In this document: positions 1 through 7,692 of the stretch, one piece after another
Layout of the letters: each line of letters opens with the position of its first letter
Numbering within the stretch: position 1 is the first letter of the stretch
Source: Gammaproteobacteria bacterium
Lineage (GTDB): Bacteria > Pseudomonadota > Gammaproteobacteria > Pseudomonadales > UBA5518
Length of the DNA stretch: 64,000 nucleotides
Assembly (NCBI GenBank): GCA_016705365.1
Contig: JADIYI010000008.1
Coordinates: 1,984,001 to 2,048,000 of the forward strand
Reading direction: 5' to 3'
Program-made: the position numbers and the translations under genes
The notes under the pieces: generated by a model
What the model was told of the DNA's origin: nothing
The model's input: the letters and a program-made list of their open reading frames with translations, nothing else
Database searches by the model: none

Positions 1-57
1 TTCCCGCAGCGCGAAAATGACCTATTCTGACAAGCGTTGCTCGTGACGGGAAGGAAT

Positions 58-2367
58 ATGTCGGCACCGCAGGTGCAAGGCAGGACGCGTGATCCGCTCA
101 AGGCGCAGTTTTTCGCGGCTGCGGCGTTGTTCGTGCTGCTGTTTGCTTTGTATGCATGGCAGACGGTAGCGCAGCAGCGCGCGGACGCGGAAGCCGAGTT
201 ACGCTATGTCAACCGTTTGTTCGCCGAGGGAACGCGCGCCACGCTGATCGTGCAGGAGTCACGCCTGCGCATGATCGGAGAACAATTGCGCCAGCTCGGG
301 GTTGACGAGAATCCCGAGAACGGACGCGCGCTGATCGAGCAGGTTGCCAGCGCCGACAGCGGTATCAAGGCCTTCGGGCTGGTACGAGCGGACGGACAGC
401 TGGTGCTGACGAGCGGTGTTGCCGCCGGCACCAGGCTTCCCAACCTGGCTCTTGGCGAGAACACCCGCGAGAGTTTCGCCGCGGCATTGCACAGTCACAC
501 CCTGAAAATCGGGCGTCCCTATTTCATCGAGCGGCTGAACGACTGGGTGATCCCGATGCGGGTGGCGATCCCGGAACCCGATGGCAGCGTGCGCTGGGTG
601 ATGACTGCAGGGCTCGATCTCGATGGTGGCAACACGCTCTGGGCACGACTGCAACAGCCACCGAAGACCGGGCTTGCGGTAATCCGTGACGATGGCTACC
701 TGCAATACGCGTCAGTGGTGAATTCCCCGTACATGAACCGCGACACCCTGCGCAAGTTCTACGGGGCGCCGCTCCCGTCGATGGTGATCCAGCAGCTCGG
801 GGCACTCATCGAGTCAGAAAGGCAGGTCGCCCGGTTGGCGCTGCCAGGGCTCGGCGGCGAATTCCTGGTCTCCGTGGTGCATCTTCCCGAAAGCGGCCTG
901 ACAGTGGTGGCGGGCACCTCGATGAGACTGCTCCGTTTGCGCGTCCTGAAAGCCCTGGCATTGCCGCTGCTGCTGATGTTCGGTTATCTGCTGGCCACCT
1001 GGCTGGCTTACGGCTATGCGCGCGCCCAGCAGCGTCGTCACGACGGCCGGCTGATGCACCTGGCGCATTACGATCCACTCACCAACCTGCCGAACCGGAC
1101 CCTCGTGATGGACCGCCTGCGCCAGGCGATTGCGATGTCGATGCGGCAGAATCGCGGTGCGGCATTGTTGTTCGCCGATCTCGACAACTTCAAGGTGATC
1201 AACGATACCTACGGGCATCGCTTCGGTGACCGTGTCATTGTGCGCATGGGGGAGATTTTCGGTGCCGCGGTGCGTCCCGGCGATACCGTCGCGCGGCTCG
1301 GCGGTGACGAGTTCCTGATCGTGTTGCCCGACCTGATCGATGACGGCGATGCGAAACTGGTCGCCGAGCGCATTCTCGCGCGCTTTCGCGATGCCATCGA
1401 GATCGATACGCAGCAGATCCACACCTCGGTCAGTATCGGGATTGCGGTGGGACCGCGCGATTCGGATGATCCCGAGGAATTGATGCGTCACGCCGATCTC
1501 GCGCTCTACGATGCCAAGGGGCGCGGGCGTCACTGCTACAGTTTTTTCGACGCGCGGTTGAATCACGCCGCACAGCGACGCACCGCGGTCGAGACGCACC
1601 TGCGCGTGGCGTTGCAGAACCAGCAGGAACTGAGCGTGCACTACCAGCCGATTCACGACCCCGGAGTCGAGGCGCGAATGCACGGCGTGGAGGCCCTGGT
1701 GCGCTGGTATTCCGCGGAGCTTGGCCAGGTATCCCCCGAAGAGTTCATCAAGATCGCGGAAGATGCGGGCCTGATCGGCGATATCGGCCAGTTCGTGATG
1801 CGGCGCGCGATCTTCGATGTCGCGGCTCTGAACGCCGATCTCGGCGTGCAGTTGCGGCTCTCGGTCAACATATCCGCCTCCGAGTTCCGCGAAGGTCGCC
1901 TGCTCGATACCCTGAGCGCGCATTTGCGCGAGGCTGGAATGGCGGCCAAACATCTCATGCTCGAACTCACCGAGAGCGTGATGATCCAGGATCTCGCGCG
2001 CGTCAAGACCCAGCTCGCCTCGATCCGGGCGCTCGGCGTCGGGGTTGCGGTCGATGATTTTGGCACCGGTTATTCCTCGCTTTCCTATCTCAACCGGCTG
2101 CCCATCACCACGTTGAAGATCGACCGTTCCTTTGTGCGCGATCTGTGCGCCGACACCGAGGATCGCGCCCTGATCCGTTCGATCATCGCGTTGGGGCACG
2201 GACTCGACATGACCGTGGTGGCGGAGGGTGTGGAGACCGCGGAGCATGTCGCGTTGCTGCGCGAGATGGGTTGCGACCTGCTGCAGGGTTATTTCTTTGC
2301 GCGCCCGCTACCGATTGCACAGCTGCGCGCAATGCTCGAGAGCTCCGCGCGTATCGCCATGGCCTGA
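58..2367 (+). CDS. Membrane-anchored GGDEF-EAL cyclic-di-GMP protein
   Basis: Predicted dual-domain protein that makes and/or degrades cyclic di-GMP at the inner membrane. A hydrophobic helix lies at about residues 17-36, followed by a sensor-like region of about 250 residues that should face the periplasm, and a second helix around residues 300-325. A GGDEF domain follows, with DPLTNLPNR near 340 and an intact GGDEF motif near 414. The EAL domain has VEALVRW near 543, LELTES, VDDFGTGYSSL and VVAEGVET, so both catalytic motifs look intact. I chose the ATG at 58, behind GGGAAGGA, over the upstream in-frame TTG at 37. The gene ends 2 bp from a convergent lipoprotein gene. The sensed signal is unknown, and the net activity (cyclase or phosphodiesterase) cannot be read from sequence. 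Confidence 0.9.
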   Translation: MSAPQVQGRTRDPLKAQFFAAAALFVLLFALYAWQTVAQQRADAEAELRYVNRLFAEGTRATLIVQESRLRMIGEQLRQLGVDENPENGRALIEQVASADSGIKAFGLVRADGQLVLTSGVAAGTRLPNLALGENTRESFAAALHSHTLKIGRPYFIERLNDWVIPMRVAIPEPDGSVRWVMTAGLDLDGGNTLWARLQQPPKTGLAVIRDDGYLQYASVVNSPYMNRDTLRKFYGAPLPSMVIQQLGALIESERQVARLALPGLGGEFLVSVVHLPESGLTVVAGTSMRLLRLRVLKALALPLLLMFGYLLATWLAYGYARAQQRRHDGRLMHLAHYDPLTNLPNRTLVMDRLRQAIAMSMRQNRGAALLFADLDNFKVINDTYGHRFGDRVIVRMGEIFGAAVRPGDTVARLGGDEFLIVLPDLIDDGDAKLVAERILARFRDAIEIDTQQIHTSVSIGIAVGPRDSDDPEELMRHADLALYDAKGRGRHCYSFFDARLNHAAQRRTAVETHLRVALQNQQELSVHYQPIHDPGVEARMHGVEALVRWYSAELGQVSPEEFIKIAEDAGLIGDIGQFVMRRAIFDVAALNADLGVQLRLSVNISASEFREGRLLDTLSAHLREAGMAAKHLMLELTESVMIQDLARVKTQLASIRALGVGVAVDDFGTGYSSLSYLNRLPITTLKIDRSFVRDLCADTEDRALIRSIIALGHGLDMTVVAEGVETAEHVALLREMGCDLLQGYFFARPLPIAQLRAMLESSARIAMA

Positions 2368-2369
2368 TC

Positions 2370-2888
2370 TCAGGGGCCGGCGCAATGCGCGGGCTGGTCG
2401 ATTATGGTCGTGCCGCAGGCGTGTATTGCGGCGATATCGGCGCAGTCGAGCGCGTCATTGCCGGCCAGGGCAATCTGCTTCGCGGTGCCCTGGCACAGGC
2501 GGGTATCGAGCGATTCCAGGGCGTTGCCACGCGCCTGCAGAAGCTCCAGCTTCCCCAGCGCATAGATCGGAGACAGATCGCTGATCGCGTTGTCGTCAAT
2601 GCCGAGCCGTTCCAGGTTGCCGAAAATCTCGATTCCCTGGAGACTGCCGATGCCGGCGCTGGAGCAGTTGAGATCCTCGAGTGTCTCGGCGCTCTTGATA
2701 TTGCCATCGCTGATTGCCTGCTCGACACAGGCGCGCAGGCCCTCATCGGCAATGTCGAACTCCGAGAACAGTTTCGGTTTCTCGAACACGGTACGCTCGT
2801 TCACGGTGTAGGTATAACCTTCACAAGCGCTCAGCGCCGAGAGCAATACGGCCATGCCGGCAGCAACAACGGGGGATTTTGTGTTCAT
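2370..2888 (-). CDS. Small lipoprotein with leucine-rich-repeat-like segment
   Basis: Putative lipoprotein of 172 residues. The N-terminus is a signal peptide ending in a lipobox (LSALSAC, Cys22), so the mature protein should be lipid-anchored in the envelope. The middle (about residues 65-150) has leucine-rich-repeat spacing (LEDLNCSS, IEIFGNLERLGIDDNAISDLSPI, LELLQARGNALESL), like short internalin-type repeats in environmental bacteria. Several cysteines in the mature part could form disulfides. The ATG follows AAAGGA. The gene faces the GGDEF-EAL gene tail to tail and has no operon partner. The function is unknown; a protein-binding role is only suggested by the repeat type. Confidence 0.75.
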   Translation of the reverse strand: MNTKSPVVAAGMAVLLSALSACEGYTYTVNERTVFEKPKLFSEFDIADEGLRACVEQAISDGNIKSAETLEDLNCSSAGIGSLQGIEIFGNLERLGIDDNAISDLSPIYALGKLELLQARGNALESLDTRLCQGTAKQIALAGNDALDCADIAAIHACGTTIIDQPAHCAGP

Positions 2889-3034
2889 TGGAAGTCCTTT
2901 ATGGTCCGGTTCCGCTTGCCATTGCGTCCTTTGCCAAGCCTACTACATTTCGGGTCTCCCGAATGATGTTTCAGGCCCTGCGAGGCTGTCGTGGATGCCG
3001 GCTGGGTGCGCCACGGTGAATCCCTGTACCCGGG

Positions 3035-3883
3035 ATGAAAGGGCCGGCAATACCGCCATTGGCTTCGGGCCCGGCGCCGATGGCCGCTGACGGCAGTGTC
3101 GCGCTCGCCTGCCTGGACGAGGCAAGCACCGCGCGCGCCGGCACGCTGGCGCAGGTGCTGGGGCTCGACAGTGTCGTGCTGGGCAACAACGACTGGCGGC
3201 AACACGCCGGTCATGTCTATTTGCTGCTGGTGAGCAAAGCGGGATTGGCACTTGGCATGACCGGAAGTGCCCGCATGCTGGCGGTGCGCGCCGATTTTGC
3301 CGATCCGGCGTTGTGGTACCGGATGCGGGGGCCGGGCGCGCGCCGCGAGGACCTGGCACGCGCGGTTGGTGTCTATCAGCGCCGTGCCCTGCGCGTGGTC
3401 GATGCGACGGCGGGATGGGGGCGTGACAGTGCAGTGCTGGCCGCGCTTGGTTGCGAAGTCTCGATGATCGAGCGCCAGCCGTTGATTGCCGCGCTGCTCG
3501 ACGATGCCCTGGTGCGTGCGCGCTCGTGCGAGCGCGATGAGGTGCGGCAACTGGCGGCGCGGCTGAGGCTGATTTGCGCCGATGCGCGCGGTGTGTTGCA
3601 TGCGTGGGCCGCCCCGGCACCCGATGTGGTGCTGCTCGATCCGATGTTCCCCGAGCGCCACGGCAGCGCGGGGGTACGCAAGGAGATGCGATTCTTTCAG
3701 GGTGTCGTCGGCGGCGACGAGGATGCACCATCACTGCTGCAAGCCGCGCTCGGGAGCGCCGTGCACCGGGTTGTGGTCAAGCGTCCGCGCAAGGCGCCGC
3801 CGCTGGCCGGGCCGCAACCCAGCCATGCGATCGAAGGGCGCAGTACCCGTTTCGATGTCTACGCGTTGCGCAAATTCGCCTGA
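3035..3883 (+). CDS. rsmJ: 16S rRNA (guanine-1516-N2)-methyltransferase
   Basis: SAM-dependent methyltransferase that modifies G1516 of 16S rRNA in the small subunit. The family signatures are clear: VVDATAGWGRDSAVLA (SAM-binding loop), a following EROPLIAALLDD-like acidic segment (ERQPLIAALLDD), LLDPMFPERHGSAGVRKEM (the DPMFP catalytic-site motif of RsmJ) and VVVKRPRKAPPL near the end. The length of 282 residues is slightly above the usual 250 or so. An internal ATG at 3080 would give a more typical N-terminus, and neither start has a convincing ribosome-binding site. The 3' end overlaps the convergent dapE by 25 bp. Confidence 0.9.
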   Translation: MKGPAIPPLASGPAPMAADGSVALACLDEASTARAGTLAQVLGLDSVVLGNNDWRQHAGHVYLLLVSKAGLALGMTGSARMLAVRADFADPALWYRMRGPGARREDLARAVGVYQRRALRVVDATAGWGRDSAVLAALGCEVSMIERQPLIAALLDDALVRARSCERDEVRQLAARLRLICADARGVLHAWAAPAPDVVLLDPMFPERHGSAGVRKEMRFFQGVVGGDEDAPSLLQAALGSAVHRVVVKRPRKAPPLAGPQPSHAIEGRSTRFDVYALRKFA

Positions 3884-5025
3884 CCGCAGAGCAGCTTTTG
3901 CAGGATGTTCTGGTACATCGCGCTGAGTGAATCGAGATCGCTCGCGCGCACGCATTCGTCGACCTGGTGAATGCTCGTGTTGCAGGGGCCGAGTTCGATC
4001 ACCTGGCAACCGAGCGGGGCGATGAAACGCCCGTCCGAGGTGCCGCCGCTGGTCAGCAGCTCGGGCGCGGCTGAAGTCTCCTCGGTGATTGCCGCGACGG
4101 CTGCATCGAGCAGTTCGCCGCCGGCGGTCAGAAACGGCTCGCCGTGCAGGGTCCATTCGATCGTGTAGTCGAGACCGTGACGGTCGAGCAGCTCATGGAC
4201 CCGCTCGCGCAATCGCGCGGTGCTCGATTCGGTGCCGAAGCGCAGGTTGAACAGCACCTGCATGTCACCGGGGATCACATTGGTGGCGCCGGTGCCGGCG
4301 TGGATGTTCGATATCTGCAATGAGGTGGGCGGAAAGAATTCATTGCCATTGTCCCAGCTGACGCTCGCCAGCTCGGCCAGCGCTGCGGCGGCGCCGTGGA
4401 TGGGGTTGAGGGCGCGCTCCGGATAGGCAACATGGCCCTGCACGCCGCGCACCGTGAGTTCGGCACCGAGCGAACCGCGCCGCCCCACCTTGATCGCATC
4501 GCCAACCACAATGCTGCTGGACGGCTCTCCCACCAGGCACCAGCGGATCTGCTCGCCGCGCGCGCGCAGGTATTCGACCATGCGGCGCGTGCCGTCGATC
4601 GATGGCCCCTCTTCGTCGCTGGTGAGCAGGAACGCGATCCGGCCGTGTGGCCGCTGCGTGGCGAGCAGGCGCTCGCAGGCGGTGACCATTGCCGCCAGGC
4701 TGCCCTTCATGTCGGCCGCGCCGCGGCCGAGCAGCATGCCGTGCTGAATCAGGGGTGCGAAGGGCGGGTGAAGCCACGCGCTTTCCGGTCCCGGCGGTAC
4801 CACGTCGGTGTGTCCGGCAAAAACGAACAGCGGCCCCTCGGTGCCGTGCACTGCCCACAGGTTGTCGACCTCGCCGTAGCGCAGGTGCGTGCATTCGAAG
4901 CCGAGCTTCCCGAGGCGTGCGCCGAGCAGCTGCTGGCAGCCGGCATCGTCGGGCGTAAGGGAGCGGCGCCGGATCAATTCGATGGCCAGCTCCAGGGTCG
5001 GGGACAGCGCCTCGGGGTTTGTCAT
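3859..5025 (-). CDS. dapE: Succinyl-diaminopimelate desuccinylase
   Basis: Zinc-dependent M20-family hydrolase that removes succinate from N-succinyl-LL-diaminopimelate in the lysine/peptidoglycan precursor pathway. Metal-binding and catalytic positions are visible: AGHTDVV (His72), GRGAADMKGSL (Asp105) and SDEEG (Glu138/Glu139), with SGGTSDGRF and a late NTSIHQVDE segment matching DapE. The 388-residue length is normal. It is the last gene of the leftward map-glnD-dapC-yffB-dapD-dapE series and starts 3 bp after the dapD stop, so it is probably translated from the same transcript. Confidence 0.96.
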   Translation of the reverse strand: MTNPEALSPTLELAIELIRRRSLTPDDAGCQQLLGARLGKLGFECTHLRYGEVDNLWAVHGTEGPLFVFAGHTDVVPPGPESAWLHPPFAPLIQHGMLLGRGAADMKGSLAAMVTACERLLATQRPHGRIAFLLTSDEEGPSIDGTRRMVEYLRARGEQIRWCLVGEPSSSIVVGDAIKVGRRGSLGAELTVRGVQGHVAYPERALNPIHGAAAALAELASVSWDNGNEFFPPTSLQISNIHAGTGATNVIPGDMQVLFNLRFGTESSTARLRERVHELLDRHGLDYTIEWTLHGEPFLTAGGELLDAAVAAITEETSAAPELLTSGGTSDGRFIAPLGCQVIELGPCNTSIHQVDECVRASDLDSLSAMYQNILQKLLCGQANLRNA

Positions 5026-5028
5026 CGC

Positions 5029-6066
5029 TCAGTTATGGCTGTGGAGTGATTCGTTGAGGGCGATCGCGGAGCGGTTGCTGAGACACTCGATGGCGCCGTT
5101 CAGCGAATTGCGCCGGAACAGCATGTCGGACCCTCCGCTCAGTTCGCGCGCGGCCACTGTCTTGACCACCGCGCCCATTTCATCGCGCACCGTGATGCGC
5201 GAGCCGGCGGTCACATAAAGTCCGGCTTCCACGGTGCAACGATCGCCGAGCGAGATGCCGATTCCCGCATTGGCCCCGACCAGGCACTCGCGTCCCACCG
5301 CGATGACGCTGCTGTTGCCGCCCGACAGGGTACCCATGGTCGAGCAGCCCCCGCCCAGATCGGAGCCCGCGCCGACGAACACGCCCGCCGATATGCGCCC
5401 TTCGATCATGCACGGCCCTTCGGTGCCGGCGTTGAAATTGACGAAACCCTCGTGCATCACGGTGGTGCCCTCGCCGAGATAGGCGCCGAGGCGCACCCGC
5501 GAGGCGTCTGCAATCCGTACTCCCGCGGGCACCACGTAGTCGGTCATGCGCGGGAACTTGTCGATACCATGCACGATCAGGGTGCGCCCGGCGAGGCGTG
5601 CCTGCAGGCGCCGCTCGTCGAGTTCGACCACCTCGATCGCCCCTTCGCTGGTCCAGGCGACGTTGGGCAAAACCGCGAACAGGCCTTCGAGGTTCTGCTG
5701 CCGTGGACGGCACAGGCGATGCGAGAGCAGATGCAGTTTGAGATAGGCCTCGGCCACGCCGCGTGGCGGGGCGTCGGTGGCGAGACAGGTGAGCAGCTGT
5801 GGCCGATCCGTGCCGGCGAGCCGTTCGATCAGTGCGGCCTGTGCTTCGAAGCCGGTGGTGCGCATCAGGCGGCACAGATCCCGCAACGAGCCGGCGTCCG
5901 GTTGCAGCGTTTCGTTGCCGCCCTGGTATGCGCAGGATTGCGCCAGCGCGGCACCGAGCGCTGCGTCCGGTGCGCGCAGCGGCGCCGGGTAGAAGACTTC
6001 GAGCCAGTCGCCGCGTGTGGCACGGGTGCCGATCCCGACTCCAAAGGCAAACAGTGGTGCCGTCAT
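5029..6066 (-). CDS. dapD: Tetrahydrodipicolinate N-succinyltransferase
   Basis: Transfers succinyl from succinyl-CoA to tetrahydrodipicolinate, the entry step of the succinylase branch to meso-diaminopimelate. The protein has a helical N-terminal half and then a left-handed beta-helix with hexapeptide-type repeats (about residues 180-300), including VRLGAYLGEGTTVMHEGFVNFN-type turns and GGGCSTMGTLSGG, the usual signature of the roughly 345-residue gammaproteobacterial DapD. The start is uncertain: ATG at 6064-6066, or an in-frame TTG at 6070-6072 that sits better behind GGAG (6 nt). It lies between yffB and dapE in the dap operon. Confidence 0.95.
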   Translation of the reverse strand: MTAPLFAFGVGIGTRATRGDWLEVFYPAPLRAPDAALGAALAQSCAYQGGNETLQPDAGSLRDLCRLMRTTGFEAQAALIERLAGTDRPQLLTCLATDAPPRGVAEAYLKLHLLSHRLCRPRQQNLEGLFAVLPNVAWTSEGAIEVVELDERRLQARLAGRTLIVHGIDKFPRMTDYVVPAGVRIADASRVRLGAYLGEGTTVMHEGFVNFNAGTEGPCMIEGRISAGVFVGAGSDLGGGCSTMGTLSGGNSSVIAVGRECLVGANAGIGISLGDRCTVEAGLYVTAGSRITVRDEMGAVVKTVAARELSGGSDMLFRRNSLNGAIECLSNRSAIALNESLHSHN

Positions 6067-6093
6067 GGACAATGGTTTCTCCAGCAGAATTTC

Positions 6094-6444
6094 TCAGGTG
6101 CGCGGAAACAGGTTTTCGTAGTCGGCCTTGCTGAACCCGCTGTGCAGCAGATCGTCACCGACCAGCACCGGGCGCCGTATCAGGGTGGGATTGGCAAGGA
6201 TCACCGGAACCGGATTTCCCTGGTCGACCTGCTCGCGCTGCGTGCGATCGAGCGTGCGCCAGGTGGCGCTCGACTTGTTGATCAGGCGTTCGCGGCCGAG
6301 TTCCTCCAGCCACCGCTCGATGGTGTGGGCATCCACGTGTTCCTTGCGCAGGTCATGGAATTCGTGGGCAATACCGCGCTCTTGCAGCCACTGACGTGCA
6401 GCGGCGACGGTGTCGCAGTTGGAAATTCCGTAGACCAGCAGCAA
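6094..6444 (-). CDS. ArsC/Spx-family (YffB-like) protein
   Basis: Small thioredoxin-fold protein of the arsenate-reductase-like family, the YffB type usually found beside dapE/dapD. The N-terminus YGISNCDTVAAARQWL carries the single conserved Cys of this subgroup, and RLINKSSATWR and NPTLIRRPVLV match the ArsC family core. There is no CXXC pair. Members of this subgroup have no firmly established reaction; a glutathione-dependent thiol role has been suggested for the family. The apparent start is TTG, as no in-frame ATG is available. It lies 36 bp after dapC and 27 bp before dapD, so it is part of the same operon. Confidence 0.85.
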   Translation of the reverse strand: MLLVYGISNCDTVAAARQWLQERGIAHEFHDLRKEHVDAHTIERWLEELGRERLINKSSATWRTLDRTQREQVDQGNPVPVILANPTLIRRPVLVGDDLLHSGFSKADYENLFPRT

Positions 6445-6480
6445 GGCAGGGATTCCACTCCAGGGGATTGACGGGCGAGC

Positions 6481-7692
6481 TTAGCAGAATTGCGCGCGGT
6501 TCACGAAGTCCCGGATCCGGCGTGCGGCCTCGACGCACTCCGCGAGTTCCGCGACCAGTGCCATGCGAACGCGCCCCTTGCCGGGGTCGCCACGCTCATC
6601 GGGGCGGCTGAGAAAGCTGCCGGGAAGAACCGTGACGTGGGTGGAGCGGTACAACTCGCGGGTGAATACGCATTCGTCGACCGGCGTGCGCGGCCACAGG
6701 TAGAAGCCGCCGGCCGGCGCGCTCAGTTCGAGACAACCGTCGAGCGTCTCGAGTACCGCCCGGAATTTTTCACGGTAGAGCGCGCGGTTGGTACGCACGT
6801 GCTGCTCGTCGGACCATGCCAGGCGGCTCGCGTACTGGTGGGGGACCGGCATCGCGGAACCATGGTAGGTGCGATAGAGCAGGAAGTCGCGGATGAGCGC
6901 GCGGTCGCCGGCCACGAAACCGGAGCGCAAACCTGGCAGGCTGGAGCGTTTGGACAGGCTGTGGAACGCGATACAGCGGTGAAAGTCCTCGCGACCGGTG
7001 GCAACGGCCGCCTGCAATACGCCCACCGGTGCCGCGTTTTCGTCGAGGTAGAGTTCCGAATAGCATTCGTCGGACGCCACGATGAAATCGTGGCGATCGG
7101 CCAGCGCAAAGATTTCACGCCAGTCCCCGAGATCCAGCACCGCGCCGGCAGGATTGCCCGGCGAACACACGACCAGCATCTGGCAGCGTTGCCAGTCAGC
7201 GGCGGAGACCGCGGCAAAATCCGCGATTCCGGGCCGGTCCTGCCGCTCGGGCAGGAACAGGGGCGTTGCCCCTGCGAGCAATGCCGCACCCTCGTAGATC
7301 TGGTAGAACGGATTGGGCATGGCGACCAGCGGCGCGGCATTGGCGGCGCGCGAAACCGCGCACTGGGTAAACGCGAACAGCGCTTCGCGGCTGCCATTGA
7401 CGGGCAGTACATGGGCGTCGGCCGAGATGCTTGTCGCGGGCAGTTCATAGCGCTGCACCAGCCAGGTGGCGATCGCTTCGCGCAGTTCGATCACACCGGC
7501 GGTTTTCGGGTACTGCGAATAGCCGCTGCTGCGGGCGCTGATTTCCTCCAGCACGAAGGCGGGTGCCGCGTGACGCGGTTCGCCGATCGACATCAGGACC
7601 GGCGACAGCGCCGCGGGGGCTGGCACCCCCGCGAGCAACGCTGCCAGGCGTTCGAAGGGGTAGGGGTGCAGACGTTGCAGATCGGGGTTCAT
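6481..7692 (-). CDS. dapC: Succinyldiaminopimelate transaminase
   Basis: PLP-dependent class I/II aminotransferase that converts N-succinyl-2-amino-6-ketopimelate to N-succinyl-LL-DAP. The PLP lysine lies in SLSKRSSLPGLRSGF, and NPFYQIYEGA, CSPGNPAGAV and SDECYSELY are the other fold-type I landmarks. The length of 403 residues and the position between glnD and dapD match proteobacterial DapC rather than a generic aspartate aminotransferase. Its ATG overlaps the glnD stop (ATGA, 7689-7692), so translation is probably coupled. Confidence 0.93.
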   Translation of the reverse strand: MNPDLQRLHPYPFERLAALLAGVPAPAALSPVLMSIGEPRHAAPAFVLEEISARSSGYSQYPKTAGVIELREAIATWLVQRYELPATSISADAHVLPVNGSREALFAFTQCAVSRAANAAPLVAMPNPFYQIYEGAALLAGATPLFLPERQDRPGIADFAAVSAADWQRCQMLVVCSPGNPAGAVLDLGDWREIFALADRHDFIVASDECYSELYLDENAAPVGVLQAAVATGREDFHRCIAFHSLSKRSSLPGLRSGFVAGDRALIRDFLLYRTYHGSAMPVPHQYASRLAWSDEQHVRTNRALYREKFRAVLETLDGCLELSAPAGGFYLWPRTPVDECVFTRELYRSTHVTVLPGSFLSRPDERGDPGKGRVRMALVAELAECVEAARRIRDFVNRAQFC